A stretch of 64,000 nucleotides of DNA, from contig CANNFQ010000004.1 in assembly GCA_947503925.1 (NCBI GenBank), positions 186,001-250,000 of the forward strand. Direction: 5' to 3'. The position numbers were made by a program, and so were the translations under genes. Shown here piece after piece: positions 1 through 9,700 of this stretch. How positions within the stretch are numbered: the first letter of the stretch is position 1; each line of letters opens with the position of its first letter. The notes under the pieces were generated by a model that searched no databases, was not told the origin of the DNA, and worked only from the letters and a program-made list of their open reading frames with translations. The DNA comes from an uncultured Paracoccaceae bacterium. Its GTDB lineage: Bacteria > Pseudomonadota > Alphaproteobacteria > Rhodobacterales > Rhodobacteraceae.

Positions 1-460
1 CCGCCGTCGCCGCACCATCCAGTATGGCATCAGCATGGGCCAGTGACGCCACCGTTTCGCAGATGATCAGGTCGCAAGCGGGGGCAAGTAGTCCGGCGAT
101 TTCGGCATATAGCGGCACAGCCACATCATGATCAGGATGCAAATCGGGCCGGTAGGATGCGACCAGCGGCCCAATCGCGCCTGCCACCCGCTTAAACCCA
201 GACGCTTCCTGCAGCGCGCGCGCATACAGGGCCGCAAACTGGCCTTCCAACGGGGTGCCGGCAACGCGGTCATGGTGAATGGCATAGGTATTTGTGGTAT
301 GCACCGTCGCCCCCGCATCGCGGTAATCGGCATGCACAGCGGCGACCATCCCCGGACGATCGACCATGACTTGTGTCGACCAAAGTGGGGTTGGCCTGTC
401 GTCGGCACGATGGATCAATTCCTGCCCCATCCCGCCATCCAGCAGGGTGATATCGGTCAT
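1..460 (-). CDS. Homocysteine S-methyltransferase family protein (partial, runs off window start)
   Basis: Manual minus-strand translation from ATG at 460: MTDITLLDGGMGQELIHRADDRPTPLWSTQVMVDRPGMVAAVHADYRDAGATVHTTNTYAIH...; typical N-terminus of MmuM/BHMT family; ATGA overlap with upstream gene. Confidence 0.85.
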   Translation of the reverse strand, partial: MTDITLLDGGMGQELIHRADDRPTPLWSTQVMVDRPGMVAAVHADYRDAGATVHTTNTYAIHHDRVAGTPLEGQFAALYARALQEASGFKRVAGAIGPLVASYRPDLHPDHDVAVPLYAEIAGLLAPACDLIICETVASLAHADAILDGAATA

Positions 461-912
461 GGGTAAACCTCTGCAAATTTGGTTTTGTAAAGCGCGATCA
501 TTTCATCCTCTGTCACGCCATCATCATATGGCGGGGTCCAGATCATCTGGGCGCTGTTCAACCTGATCTCAACCAGACAGCTGATGCGACGAGCAAGGTC
601 ACCAAAGGCATTCAGCCATTGCGGACGATGCGCGGTAAACCAATCCGACCCTTTGGGATGCAAAACCGCAGATCCGGCCACGCGCACCGCGATACGGCGA
701 AACGGATCGATGAAATTCACCTCAACCACCGGGTTGGCCGTCAGGTTCCGGCGGGTGCCGGGCGACCGGATGTCGCTATAGGCAATGGTATGATCATCCA
801 GCACCAGAAACGTGCCCTTTGGCGATACCGCAGGCGCGCCATCCGGCGTGACCGTCGCCACGAACCCCAGGGGGAACGTGGCGATCAGGCCTTTCATCTC
901 GGCGCTCAGCAT
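457..912 (-). CDS. Pyridoxamine 5'-phosphate oxidase family protein
   Basis: MLSAEMKGLIATFPLGFVATVTPDGAPAVSPKGTFLVLDDHTIAYSDIRSPGTRRNL...; start chosen at 912, overlapping stop of upstream dehydrogenase gene. Confidence 0.8.
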   Translation of the reverse strand: MLSAEMKGLIATFPLGFVATVTPDGAPAVSPKGTFLVLDDHTIAYSDIRSPGTRRNLTANPVVEVNFIDPFRRIAVRVAGSAVLHPKGSDWFTAHRPQWLNAFGDLARRISCLVEIRLNSAQMIWTPPYDDGVTEDEMIALYKTKFAEVYP

Positions 913-3380
913 CAGGCGCGGATCCGGGCATTCTCCGGATCCCATAGGGGCTGATCTTCCTGCACCGTGGCCGCATAACGGGTGCCATAGATATCGATGG
1001 CAAGCTGGGTGCCGGGTCGCGCCAGATCGGCGCGTACCATGCCAAGGGCAATCGACTTGTTCACCCGATACCCCCAACCGCCAGAGGTGGTTTCGCCGAC
1101 AACATCGTCACCGGCCCAGATCGGGGACATGTAGGGCGCATCCGCATCACCCGGTGCATCCAGTGTCAGCGTGACAAAGCGTTTGGTCACACCCTGTTGC
1201 TTTTCAGACATGATGGCAGCCTTTCCCGGGAAATCCTGTGGCTTGTCGAGCTTGATGAAGCGGTCCAGCCCGCCTTGCAGCATAGAATAGTCGGTCGACA
1301 GATCGCCCTTCCAAGCGCGATACCCCTTTTCCAGCCGAAGCGAATTCAGCGCATACATACCAAATGGTTTCAGCCCATGCGGCGCACCGGCCTTCAGGAC
1401 GGTGTCGAACACCTTGGCCGTATCGGCGACCTGCGAATGAATTTCCCAACCCAGTTCGCCGGCAAAGGACACGCGAACCAACTGCACCCATGTGCCATCA
1501 ATTTGGGCGGATTGATGGGTCAGCCAGCCCTTTGTCAGGTCGGCATCGGAGCAATCGGCCAGAATGTCGCGGGATTTCGGGCCGGTCAGGATATGGCAGG
1601 AAAATGCGGTTGTGACATCTTCCAGTTCAAAGGCAGCATCGGCAGGCATATGATCGCGCAGCCATTCAAAATCATGCCATTGGGCGGTGGCAGCGGTGAT
1701 CAGAAAGAAAAAATCATCCTCCAACCGCATCGCCGACATTTCCGTCTGAACGCGGCCCCGATCATCGGCAAAATACAGCAGACCAATCCGGCCCACCTTG
1801 GGAATACCACCGGTACACAGACCGCGCAGGAATTCTGCCGCACCTTCGCCTTTCAACCGGTAACGCGAAAACCCAGGCAGATCGAGGATACCAGCGGCAT
1901 CGCGCACCGCCTCGCATTCCGCGCGGACGCACGGTTCCCACGGGCCGGAACGGTCCCAGGTTTCGGTCGCTTCAAGCGACGTATCATCACCATCTTGGGC
2001 ATACCAATTCGCGCGCTCCCAACCGTTATAGGCACCCATCTGGCCGCCCATCTCGCGGACTTTGGCATCGACCGGGGACAGTTTTTTGTCGCGTCCGGCG
2101 GGCCATTCGTGATGGGGGAAATGCATGGCATATTCATGGCCGTACACCTCAACTGCCTTGGCATGGCAATAATCGAAATCGGTGTAATCGGTGTAACGGC
2201 GGGGATCGACGGCCCACATATCCCATTCGGTTTTGCCATCGACGATCCATTCGGCGGCGACCTTACCTGCACCGCCGCCCTGTGTGATGCCAAAGGTAAA
2301 GACGCAAGCCTCATAGGCGTTCTTGACGCCGGGCATTGGGCCAACCAACGGCAGACCGTCTGGGGCATAGGGGATCGGACCATTGATCACACGACCCACA
2401 CCAGCCGTCCCGAGAATCGGGACACGGGCCATCGCGTCTTCGATATACCATTCCAGGCGTTCCAGATCATCGGGGTATAGTTGGAAGGAAAAATCGTCAG
2501 GCTGGGGGTCGTCCGGGGTCACCCAATGGGCCTTGCAGTTACGTTCATAGGGGCCAAGGTTCAGCCCGTTTTTGTCCTGCCGGAGGTAATAGGAGCTATC
2601 GACATCACGCAGCAGGGGAACCTTGTGACCGTTCGCCTCGGTCCAGGCTTTCAGTTCCGGGATTTCATCGGTCAGGAAATATTGGTGCGACATGGTAACC
2701 ATGGGCACCGTGCGGCCACCGTAGGGCTTGAACCATTCACCCACGCGCTGGGCGTAATAGCCGGCAGAATTGACCACCTTTTCGCAGGCGATATCGCCCT
2801 TTTCAGTGTGCACGATCCACGTGCCATTTGGCTGTTGGGTGACGCCCGTGGCGGAACAGAAGCGCTCGATCTTCGCACCCATCTGGCGGGCGCCCTTGGC
2901 CAGCGCCTGGGTCAGCTGCGCCGGGTCGATATCACCATCATCGGGATCATAAAGCGTGCCTTCCAAATCATGGGTTTCCAGAAACGGATACATCTCCTGC
3001 GCTTCATCAGGTGTCATCAGTTTCAGGTTCAGTCCCTGATAATTCGCCATGCCCATGGCGCGGGCAAATTCCTGCATCCGCTCCTTTGAATGGGCAAGTC
3101 GGATTGAACCGGTGACATGGTAGTTCATCGGATAATCAACCTCTTCGGCAAGGCCCTTATAGAGGCCCAGCGAATAACGCTGCATATTCATCACCGCCCA
3201 AGAGGTGCTGAACGACGGGCAGTTGCCAGCGGCATGCCATGTGGATCCGGCGGTCAGCTCGTTCTTTTCCAGCAGGACGCAATCAGTCCAGCCCTTCTTG
3301 GCAAGGTGATACAGGGTCGAGACCCCGACCACACCGCCGCCGATAATGACCACGCGGGCCGATGTTGGAAAGTCAGACAT
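912..3380 (-). CDS. FAD-dependent dimethylglycine/sarcosine dehydrogenase-like protein with C-terminal GcvT-type folate-binding domain
   Basis: 822 aa; N-terminal GGGVVGVSTLYHLAKKGWTDCVLLEKNELTAGSTWHAAG; C-terminal aminomethyltransferase-like half. Confidence 0.9.
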   Translation of the reverse strand: MSDFPTSARVVIIGGGVVGVSTLYHLAKKGWTDCVLLEKNELTAGSTWHAAGNCPSFSTSWAVMNMQRYSLGLYKGLAEEVDYPMNYHVTGSIRLAHSKERMQEFARAMGMANYQGLNLKLMTPDEAQEMYPFLETHDLEGTLYDPDDGDIDPAQLTQALAKGARQMGAKIERFCSATGVTQQPNGTWIVHTEKGDIACEKVVNSAGYYAQRVGEWFKPYGGRTVPMVTMSHQYFLTDEIPELKAWTEANGHKVPLLRDVDSSYYLRQDKNGLNLGPYERNCKAHWVTPDDPQPDDFSFQLYPDDLERLEWYIEDAMARVPILGTAGVGRVINGPIPYAPDGLPLVGPMPGVKNAYEACVFTFGITQGGGAGKVAAEWIVDGKTEWDMWAVDPRRYTDYTDFDYCHAKAVEVYGHEYAMHFPHHEWPAGRDKKLSPVDAKVREMGGQMGAYNGWERANWYAQDGDDTSLEATETWDRSGPWEPCVRAECEAVRDAAGILDLPGFSRYRLKGEGAAEFLRGLCTGGIPKVGRIGLLYFADDRGRVQTEMSAMRLEDDFFFLITAATAQWHDFEWLRDHMPADAAFELEDVTTAFSCHILTGPKSRDILADCSDADLTKGWLTHQSAQIDGTWVQLVRVSFAGELGWEIHSQVADTAKVFDTVLKAGAPHGLKPFGMYALNSLRLEKGYRAWKGDLSTDYSMLQGGLDRFIKLDKPQDFPGKAAIMSEKQQGVTKRFVTLTLDAPGDADAPYMSPIWAGDDVVGETTSGGWGYRVNKSIALGMVRADLARPGTQLAIDIYGTRYAATVQEDQPLWDPENARIRA

Positions 3381-3389
3381 GGATGCTCC

Positions 3390-3773
3390 CTAGTATTTGT
3401 CGGTATGCGGCGCATCAGCCGCGATTTCGTAATAAGTGCCTTTGTCGGCGCAAAAGATATGTTTGCCCGGGGTCAGGTCATGCGGGTCATCAATGCAACC
3501 TGCCGCAATCCCGATCCCATCTTCGTCATTCATCCGGTAGAACAGGCTTGATCCGCAGTTCTGACAAAACCCGCGCTTGGCAAAATCAGAGGAGGCATAC
3601 CAGTGCAGCCCGTCATCGCGGCTGAATGTGACATTGGTGAACGCAGCATGGGTTGATGCCCAGAAATGCCCGCTGGTGCGGCGACACTGGCTGCAATGGC
3701 AAAAGGTCACCGTGTCACGCAAACCCGTGACTTCAAACGTGACGGCACCACATTCACATCGGCCTGTCTGCAT
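3390..3773 (-). CDS. GFA (glutathione-dependent formaldehyde-activating-like) family protein
   Basis: MQTGRCECGAVTFEVTG...CHCSQCRRTSG...GFCQNCGSSLF Cys pattern. Confidence 0.88.
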   Translation of the reverse strand: MQTGRCECGAVTFEVTGLRDTVTFCHCSQCRRTSGHFWASTHAAFTNVTFSRDDGLHWYASSDFAKRGFCQNCGSSLFYRMNDEDGIGIAAGCIDDPHDLTPGKHIFCADKGTYYEIAADAPHTDKY

Positions 3774-3784
3774 TACGGTCCCTC

Positions 3785-4360
3785 CTAATAGACGGGCGGC
3801 GCGATCACCCAGATCGCCTCGCAGGGGGTGGAATAGGGGTTGGCCCAGCGATAGGGCTCCCCCTTGATGCGGAAACTGTCGCCGGGGCGCAGGTGATAAC
3901 AGGTGCCGCCAATCCACAGGTCCAACTGGCCTGACAGGATGTAGCCAACCTCCTGCGTGGGGCGTGTGATGGTGTCGGGCATCGCTGCCCCGGCCTCAAA
4001 CGTAGAATGGACCATCTCAAAATCGTCGGTCAGATCAGGGGAAAGTAACGCCTCGACCAGTCCGGCCTTGCGCGACCCCAGCGGGCGGCGGGCATCGCTG
4101 CGCACGATGCGGCCTTCTTCGCCCGCAGCAGCGGCCACGCGAAACAGGCTGGAGACCGAAACATTCAAAACCCCCGCCAGATCGCGCAGATCATCAATGC
4201 TGGGCGAGGAGATATCGCGCTCAATCTGGCTCAACCAACCAACCGACCGGCCCAGTGAAGCGGACAGATCGGCCAGCGTCAGACCACGCGCCTTGCGCAG
4301 CGCACGCACATCCGCGCCCAGCGTCCGCAACTCCTTTGGCATATCGTGCTGCATGGCCAC
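3785..4360 (-). CDS. XRE-family transcriptional regulator with C-terminal cupin domain
   Basis: HTH LGADVRALRKARGLTLADLSASLGRSVGWLSQIERDISSPSIDDL plus cupin EVGYILSGQLDLWIGGTCYHLRPGDSFRIKG. Confidence 0.92.
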   Translation of the reverse strand: MAMQHDMPKELRTLGADVRALRKARGLTLADLSASLGRSVGWLSQIERDISSPSIDDLRDLAGVLNVSVSSLFRVAAAAGEEGRIVRSDARRPLGSRKAGLVEALLSPDLTDDFEMVHSTFEAGAAMPDTITRPTQEVGYILSGQLDLWIGGTCYHLRPGDSFRIKGEPYRWANPYSTPCEAIWVIAPPVY

Positions 4361-4456
4361 CTGATGAAAAAATCACTCCCTTTTTCACAGAAAGCATGAT
4401 TCCGTGAAAATACAAAGCACTTTTTCACCGCCGGAGTTGCGGAGATGAAATTTGAT

Positions 4457-4912
4457 TTATCGCGCGAACACGGATTGCAGTATCCCGGCCAATCCAGCGG
4501 CATCCGCCTCATCAAATGCATCAGGTTGGTCGCTGTCGACATCCAACACAGCGATCAGGGCACCGGCCTTGTCCCAAACGGGCACGACGATCTCTGACCG
4601 GGTGGAGGAAGCGCAAGCTATATGGCCTTCAAATGCGTCTACATCGGCGACCAGCTGTACTTCTCCCGTCTGAGCGGCGGCGCCGCAAACGCCCCGGGAA
4701 AACGGAATAACCAGGCAGCCATGGCCACCCTGATAGGGTCCGATTTTCAATAGCTCTGGCGCAACCACCCGATAGAAACCCGTCCAGTCAAACCGGTCAT
4801 CGCTATGATGCAGTTCACAGGCCAGCGTGGCCATCAGGGCAACGGCATCATCCTCACCACCGGTCAGCGCAGCCACAGTTTTTGCCAGGGTGTCATAATC
4901 CACACGCGTCAT
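4457..4912 (-). CDS. GAF domain protein, probable free methionine-(R)-sulfoxide reductase
   Basis: DWTGFYRV...LKIGPYQGGHGCLVIPFSRGVCGAAAQTGEVQLVADVDAFEGHIACASSTRSEIVVPV; fRMsr signature Cys residues. Confidence 0.85.
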   Translation of the reverse strand: MTRVDYDTLAKTVAALTGGEDDAVALMATLACELHHSDDRFDWTGFYRVVAPELLKIGPYQGGHGCLVIPFSRGVCGAAAQTGEVQLVADVDAFEGHIACASSTRSEIVVPVWDKAGALIAVLDVDSDQPDAFDEADAAGLAGILQSVFAR

Positions 4913-4945
4913 GTCAGGCCTTTCGGTGCCAAGGAATGGGATCGG

Positions 4946-6037
4946 TCAACCAATCGGCTGATCAATATTGCGCAAGCTGACAAGATGATTGTCCCATTGC
5001 AAGCCGGGAGTTTTGCGTGTGTCGGTTGATGACCCCGCGATGCGCACCAATTGCCCCAGCCCCGTAGTGACCAAGGCCCCGCCGGTGGCCGACGCCGCCC
5101 CGCAAGCGTCTGCAAAAGCCCTCTCAAGATGCAGGGCACATGTCACAGCATCATAATGCTGGATCAGCCCGCCGCGTGGCGATGTCGCGATGATCTGGCG
5201 TTCATCCTGTGTAAACGCCACGCTGCCGACATAGCCCTGCATCGGGCGCAGGTCAGGCGCAGTCAGGGGCGTTATCTTCCGCCCCCGTTCATGCAAGGCG
5301 ACCAGTGCAGGCGGGTTGGCCTCACCCTGCCATTGCATCCCGATCGCCACGCGCCCATCATGTGCCACCGCCAGATGTCGGATCGAATTCTTGTACCATT
5401 CCGGCGCAAGTGCAGCGGTTTCAACCACCGTATCATCCGCCACATAGGCAAGGTTGGGGCGCATCGTGGGAATATTCAGCTTGGCGCGCCCGCTATCAGG
5501 ATGCGTATCAATGCCACCGTTGGCGATGACCAGCGTATCGGTCCCGGGCAGCCGTTTCAGATCATGCGGGCCAATGCCGCCGCTGCTGAACTCGGCGGCG
5601 CGGGTATAGCCATGCAATGCATCCCAAACGCCGATACGACCTTCACCATTTTCAAAGTCGTTTTCGGTGGTGAACAACCATGTGCCATCGCGGCCATATG
5701 TGCCATGGCCGTAAAAATGGCGACCCGCAGGGGCCTGCATCACCGTTTTCGGCTGACCCGTCACACAGTCAATGACCATCGCATATGCACCGGGGCGGCG
5801 GGCAAAGGCGACAGCCTCCGGGCGGTGTGGATGCGCTGCGGCGGCATGACCACGGCCGGGCAAAGGAATTTCAAACAGAATATCACGCTGGGCGCTGATG
5901 CCACAAAGAACGAAACCGCCGTCACTGCGCGCCGCTGCGGCCAGGAAGGCGGGGCCACCGGCCTCTGCCCAAGTGGCGGCTGGGGCTGCGCCCGCCGCCA
6001 ATAACCCTGCCAGAAATGCCCGACGGCTGGTCATCAA
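4946..6037 (-). CDS. DUF1513 domain-containing protein (imelysin/iron-cluster associated), putative Tat signal
   Basis: MMTSRRAFLAGLLAAGAAPAATWAEAGGP...; ATGA overlap with upstream imelysin. Confidence 0.8.
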   Translation of the reverse strand: MMTSRRAFLAGLLAAGAAPAATWAEAGGPAFLAAAARSDGGFVLCGISAQRDILFEIPLPGRGHAAAAHPHRPEAVAFARRPGAYAMVIDCVTGQPKTVMQAPAGRHFYGHGTYGRDGTWLFTTENDFENGEGRIGVWDALHGYTRAAEFSSGGIGPHDLKRLPGTDTLVIANGGIDTHPDSGRAKLNIPTMRPNLAYVADDTVVETAALAPEWYKNSIRHLAVAHDGRVAIGMQWQGEANPPALVALHERGRKITPLTAPDLRPMQGYVGSVAFTQDERQIIATSPRGGLIQHYDAVTCALHLERAFADACGAASATGGALVTTGLGQLVRIAGSSTDTRKTPGLQWDNHLVSLRNIDQPIG

Positions 6038-7017
6038 TCCCCGTCCAGCGCATTGAAACCGGCGGCAACACCTAGTTTGGGCCCCAGTTCTGTGGCGACC
6101 ACCGCGCGAATGTCATCAACGGCTTGCTGAACAACCTCGATACGCAGCCGTGATTGCGGGGCATCAACACCGGCAAAGGTCGGATCGTCCAGCGCCTCAA
6201 GCCGCGCCAGTGCGGTATCAAATTTTGCCGACAATTTTTGATCGTCCGCTAATAAAAGTCCTGCCAGTTCACGCAGCGATGTGAGCGAGATCAGCACATG
6301 CCGGGCTGATCGTTCAGATCGCCGTGCCTCTGCCCGCAAGGGGCGGGACTTGTCAAACGTGCCAAGCGGACGGCCAAGCCGGGTTTCCGACGTAAACTGC
6401 AACCCCGTGGTCAACGCCTTGAACAATTCCTGCAAGGCTTCCGCGTTAGTCCGATATGTATCAGATGGGGACAGCAGGCGGTCCGCATAAGCATCGTTCC
6501 AATCGGCATCGATGGCGGCGGTCAGGACGGCAATATCGGCGGCGACGGTCTGCACCAATTGGCAGCGATAGGCGTCACTGCCCATGGATGTGATCGCATC
6601 GTCATACAACAAAAATTCCATTGCATAGAAACCACGCGCAGCAATGGACATATTGGCATATGCCTCTGCACTCCGTGCGATCTCATCTTCATCCCGTATC
6701 AGCGCGGACAAGGCTTTGGGCGTTGCCCCCCGGATGTCTGGCCAAAAGGCAAGGGCGAAGGCGCGGTCATCAACCTCTGTCGGGCCAAAGCGCAGATGGC
6801 TGACCGCAACCCAAGCATCAAACGCATCATGATAGGCTGCGCGCAACGGGGGTGATGTAGGGTTGCAACCGGTCGCGGCGGTTTCAGCCAGCACCGCGCT
6901 GCGCTGGGCCAGACTGTCAAAACCCGGCAGAATATGCTGGGCCACGATATCCGCGGTCTGCGCCGCGCCGGTCAGCGGCAGGCAAGCAAAGGCAAGGGTG
7001 GCGATAAGCTGTTTCAT
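6034..7017 (-). CDS. Imelysin family protein (second copy), secreted
   Basis: Signal peptide MKQLIATLAFACLPLTGAAQ; GFYAMEFLLYDD matches the imelysin GxHxxE-type region; position in cluster. Confidence 0.8.
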   Translation of the reverse strand: MKQLIATLAFACLPLTGAAQTADIVAQHILPGFDSLAQRSAVLAETAATGCNPTSPPLRAAYHDAFDAWVAVSHLRFGPTEVDDRAFALAFWPDIRGATPKALSALIRDEDEIARSAEAYANMSIAARGFYAMEFLLYDDAITSMGSDAYRCQLVQTVAADIAVLTAAIDADWNDAYADRLLSPSDTYRTNAEALQELFKALTTGLQFTSETRLGRPLGTFDKSRPLRAEARRSERSARHVLISLTSLRELAGLLLADDQKLSAKFDTALARLEALDDPTFAGVDAPQSRLRIEVVQQAVDDIRAVVATELGPKLGVAAGFNALDGD

Positions 7018-8534
7018 AGGCTTTCCAGAAATCTGATCAGGGCGTCACGGTCGGCTTTGGGCATCTCAACCACAGCATCACGCTGTGCCTGCGCTTCACC
7101 ACCATGCCACAGGATCGCCTCCAACAAGGACCGGGCGCGCCCGTCATGCAGGAAATAGCTGTGCCCACTGACCTGTTCGGTCAGGCCGATGCCCCACAAA
7201 GGGGCGGTGCGCCACTCACGCCCTGTCGCCCGGGCCTCTGGGCGGTGATCAGCCAAGCCTTCGCCCATGTCATGCAGCAGCATATCGGTATAGGGCCAGA
7301 TCAGTTGAAAGCTTTGTTCCGGCTGATCCTTCAAGCGATGGGTGACAAAACTGGGTGTATGACAAGAGGTGCAGCCGGTGCTGTAAAACACCTCCTTGCC
7401 GCGCAGCACCTGGGCGTCATCAACATCGCGGCGGGCGGGAACAGCCAGGTTGCGACTATAAAAGGTGACAAGGTCAAGGATCTCGTCATCAATCTCGAAC
7501 ACCCGATCATCTCCATCGCCATGCAGGGCGTTCTGGCAGGCGGTCTGTGCCTGGGTGCATTCGCCAGCAGGGTTCGGGAACATGGGCGAGGCGATACCGA
7601 TATCCCCCGCAAATGCGCTTGCCGATTGCTGCCTGATCGTGGGGTTGCCCGCTTTATGGCCAAACCGGCCCAGCATCGGTTGATCAAACTCTGCGGACCA
7701 AACGATATTCGCACGACCCGAAATACCATCGCCATCAGCATCGTCGGGGTCGGTTGCGGCCAAAATATCGGCGGCAGGAACGGCTTCCAGCAGGCCAAGG
7801 CCAATCATCTGGTTGGCGATGCGGGGGCTGAGCATGGCATCAGGATGTAACGGACCATAGCCGAGGTTTTCGGCGGTATATGCCGGATGACGCAGGCTGG
7901 CGGTTTCATCCCCGGACAAGGCAATCTCTTCCTCGGTATAGGTGATGTCCAGCTGGTACTCGGCGGCATGGCCCTGCACCGAAAAATCCTGCAACTGGTT
8001 GCCATAGGTCGGGTCGGGCAGGGTGGCGATGTAGTCCTCGATCTCTTTGATACCATCCTCGTAATTGCCGGGGATCGACACACGCAGGAACATCGAAATG
8101 GCATTGTCATCATCAGGGGCAGGCGGGTGGCCACGACCATCCTTGATATGGCAGCGCTGACAGGATCGGGCATTGAAAAGCGGGCCAAGCCCGTCCGAGG
8201 CGAGGGTCGAGGAAGGTGACGACACCCATAATTTGCGGAACAGGCCATTACCAACCTTAAAGGTCAGTTCATCCTCAAACGCGATATTGCCCGAGGGTTG
8301 CGAAAACGCATCGGCATTGTTACGGGCGCGGACGGTTGCGGCGCCGGCCTGCCGTTCTTCGAACTTGTGGGCTTGGGTGAAATCGGTTGTGGGGGCAGTG
8401 ACATCGGCAATGCGGGTGGCCTCAGCGTCAGTGCGCGGGATGACATCCAAATGGGGATCATCCAATGTGTCCGCCGACAACTCAGCCGCGATGCAAATGA
8501 CCACGATTGCGACAAATTTTGACGGTCTGCTCAC
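7014..8534 (-). CDS. DUF1111 di-haem c-type cytochrome ('thiol oxidoreductase')
   Basis: Two CxxCH motifs (CQRCHIKDGRGHPP, CTSCHTPSF), signal peptide, 506 aa. Confidence 0.88.
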   Translation of the reverse strand: MSRPSKFVAIVVICIAAELSADTLDDPHLDVIPRTDAEATRIADVTAPTTDFTQAHKFEERQAGAATVRARNNADAFSQPSGNIAFEDELTFKVGNGLFRKLWVSSPSSTLASDGLGPLFNARSCQRCHIKDGRGHPPAPDDDNAISMFLRVSIPGNYEDGIKEIEDYIATLPDPTYGNQLQDFSVQGHAAEYQLDITYTEEEIALSGDETASLRHPAYTAENLGYGPLHPDAMLSPRIANQMIGLGLLEAVPAADILAATDPDDADGDGISGRANIVWSAEFDQPMLGRFGHKAGNPTIRQQSASAFAGDIGIASPMFPNPAGECTQAQTACQNALHGDGDDRVFEIDDEILDLVTFYSRNLAVPARRDVDDAQVLRGKEVFYSTGCTSCHTPSFVTHRLKDQPEQSFQLIWPYTDMLLHDMGEGLADHRPEARATGREWRTAPLWGIGLTEQVSGHSYFLHDGRARSLLEAILWHGGEAQAQRDAVVEMPKADRDALIRFLESL

Positions 8535-8630
8535 GTTCTACCTTTCATTCTTTCCTAATTCTTATAATTATAGTCAGGAAAAGAAAATAGCGCAGATTCG
8601 ATCACCACAACATTTGATGAAAGATACGAT

Positions 8631-9068
8631 ATGGCGTCACCGGCTGCCCGACATAAGGCATTTGTCAGCCCATCCAGCCGCCCATCTGTGGATCACATCC
8701 CGGCGGAATGGCGGGGCTGCCTGAACCGGCTGCGGATGATCGCGCTGCAATGCCGCAGCGCTGCATATACCGACCTATTCAATGCTTGTGCGCTGCTATC
8801 CAACAAACAAGACATGGCAAGGGATGCCCATGCGCGCGCGCTGCTGAAATGCCTGCGTCAGGCGGTCAGCGAACACCCTGTGTTCTACCGGCCTGGTGTG
8901 ACCCAAATATCGTTTGATGAAGCATGGCTGATGCGGGCGATCATGGCTATTGCCAGCGGTGATCAGGACAGTTTTTCCTTTCTCATCCGGTCGCGGGTGC
9001 CGAAGCTGCACCAACGCAATATCGCATTCCTGATCAAAGGTATTTCTGAGCAGTTTCGCAACACTTAG
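8631..9068 (+). CDS. Conserved hypothetical protein, apparently paralogous to 11293..11772
   Basis: 145 aa with plausible composition; by-eye similarity to the 159-aa protein at 11293..11772. Confidence 0.6.
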   Translation: MASPAARHKAFVSPSSRPSVDHIPAEWRGCLNRLRMIALQCRSAAYTDLFNACALLSNKQDMARDAHARALLKCLRQAVSEHPVFYRPGVTQISFDEAWLMRAIMAIASGDQDSFSFLIRSRVPKLHQRNIAFLIKGISEQFRNT

Positions 9069-9079
9069 AATAATTCTAA
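9065..9079. promoter_or_regulatory. Perfect palindrome TTAGAA-TAA-TTCTAA, candidate Irr box (ICE) upstream of dps
   Basis: Read directly; matches the TTAGAA-N3-TTCTAA core recalled for the rhizobial/rhodobacterial Irr motif. Confidence 0.65.
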
Positions 9080-9178
9080 AAAATACTTGCCTGGCGCGCT
9101 TAGTGGGTTATCTAACGATGAGCGAGCCAGCCCGACGCCAGCCAGCCAGTGAGAATTTGAACAAACCGGAGAGTTGGA

Positions 9179-9649
9179 ATGACCCAGACAGCCATGTCTT
9201 TGAACACAGATGCGAAAACCGTAATTGCCGAGGCGCTGAACCAATCCGTGGCCGAAACAGCGGTCACAACGATGCTCGCGCAGAATTTTCATTGGAACGT
9301 GAAAGGTATGGCATTCGGCCCGCTGCACGATCTGTTCCAGAAAATCTACGAAGATCACTTTGTCGCGCAGGATGATCTGGCCGAACGTATTCGGGCCATC
9401 GACGCACATGCCGAAGGCACGCTTGCCGGGATGATCAAGCGTTCCAAAGTGTCCGAACATGACGGCCACGCGACGGATAAAGAGATGATCAAGGTGATGC
9501 AGGACGCACAGGAAACGCTGGCGGCGACACTCGCAGGCTGCGGTGAGCTGGCGGCAGAACATGGCGACACCCTGACCGAGGATCTGTGCATCGCGCGCGG
9601 TCAAGAGCACGAGAAATTCGCCTGGTTCCTGCGGGCGCATCTTGGCTGA
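9179..9649 (+). CDS. dps: Dps family ferritin-like DNA-binding protein
   Basis: AQNFHWNVKGMAFGPLHDLFQKIYEDHFVAQDDLAERIRAI ferroxidase region. Confidence 0.93.
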   Translation: MTQTAMSLNTDAKTVIAEALNQSVAETAVTTMLAQNFHWNVKGMAFGPLHDLFQKIYEDHFVAQDDLAERIRAIDAHAEGTLAGMIKRSKVSEHDGHATDKEMIKVMQDAQETLAATLAGCGELAAEHGDTLTEDLCIARGQEHEKFAWFLRAHLG

Positions 9650-9674
9650 TCGTGTCACAAGGCAAACGTAAACA

Positions 9675-9696
9675 CCCCGGCTTCGCCGGGGTTTTT
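9675..9696 (+). terminator. Rho-independent terminator downstream of dps
   Basis: CCCCGGC-TTC-GCCGGGG followed by TTTTT. Confidence 0.88.
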
Positions 9697-9700
9697 CGTT

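Noticed and set aside
1197-2480. 427-aa plus-strand ORF opposite the dimethylglycine dehydrogenase-like gene
   Set aside because: Antisense shadow of a well supported coding region in GC-rich DNA; no recognisable family.
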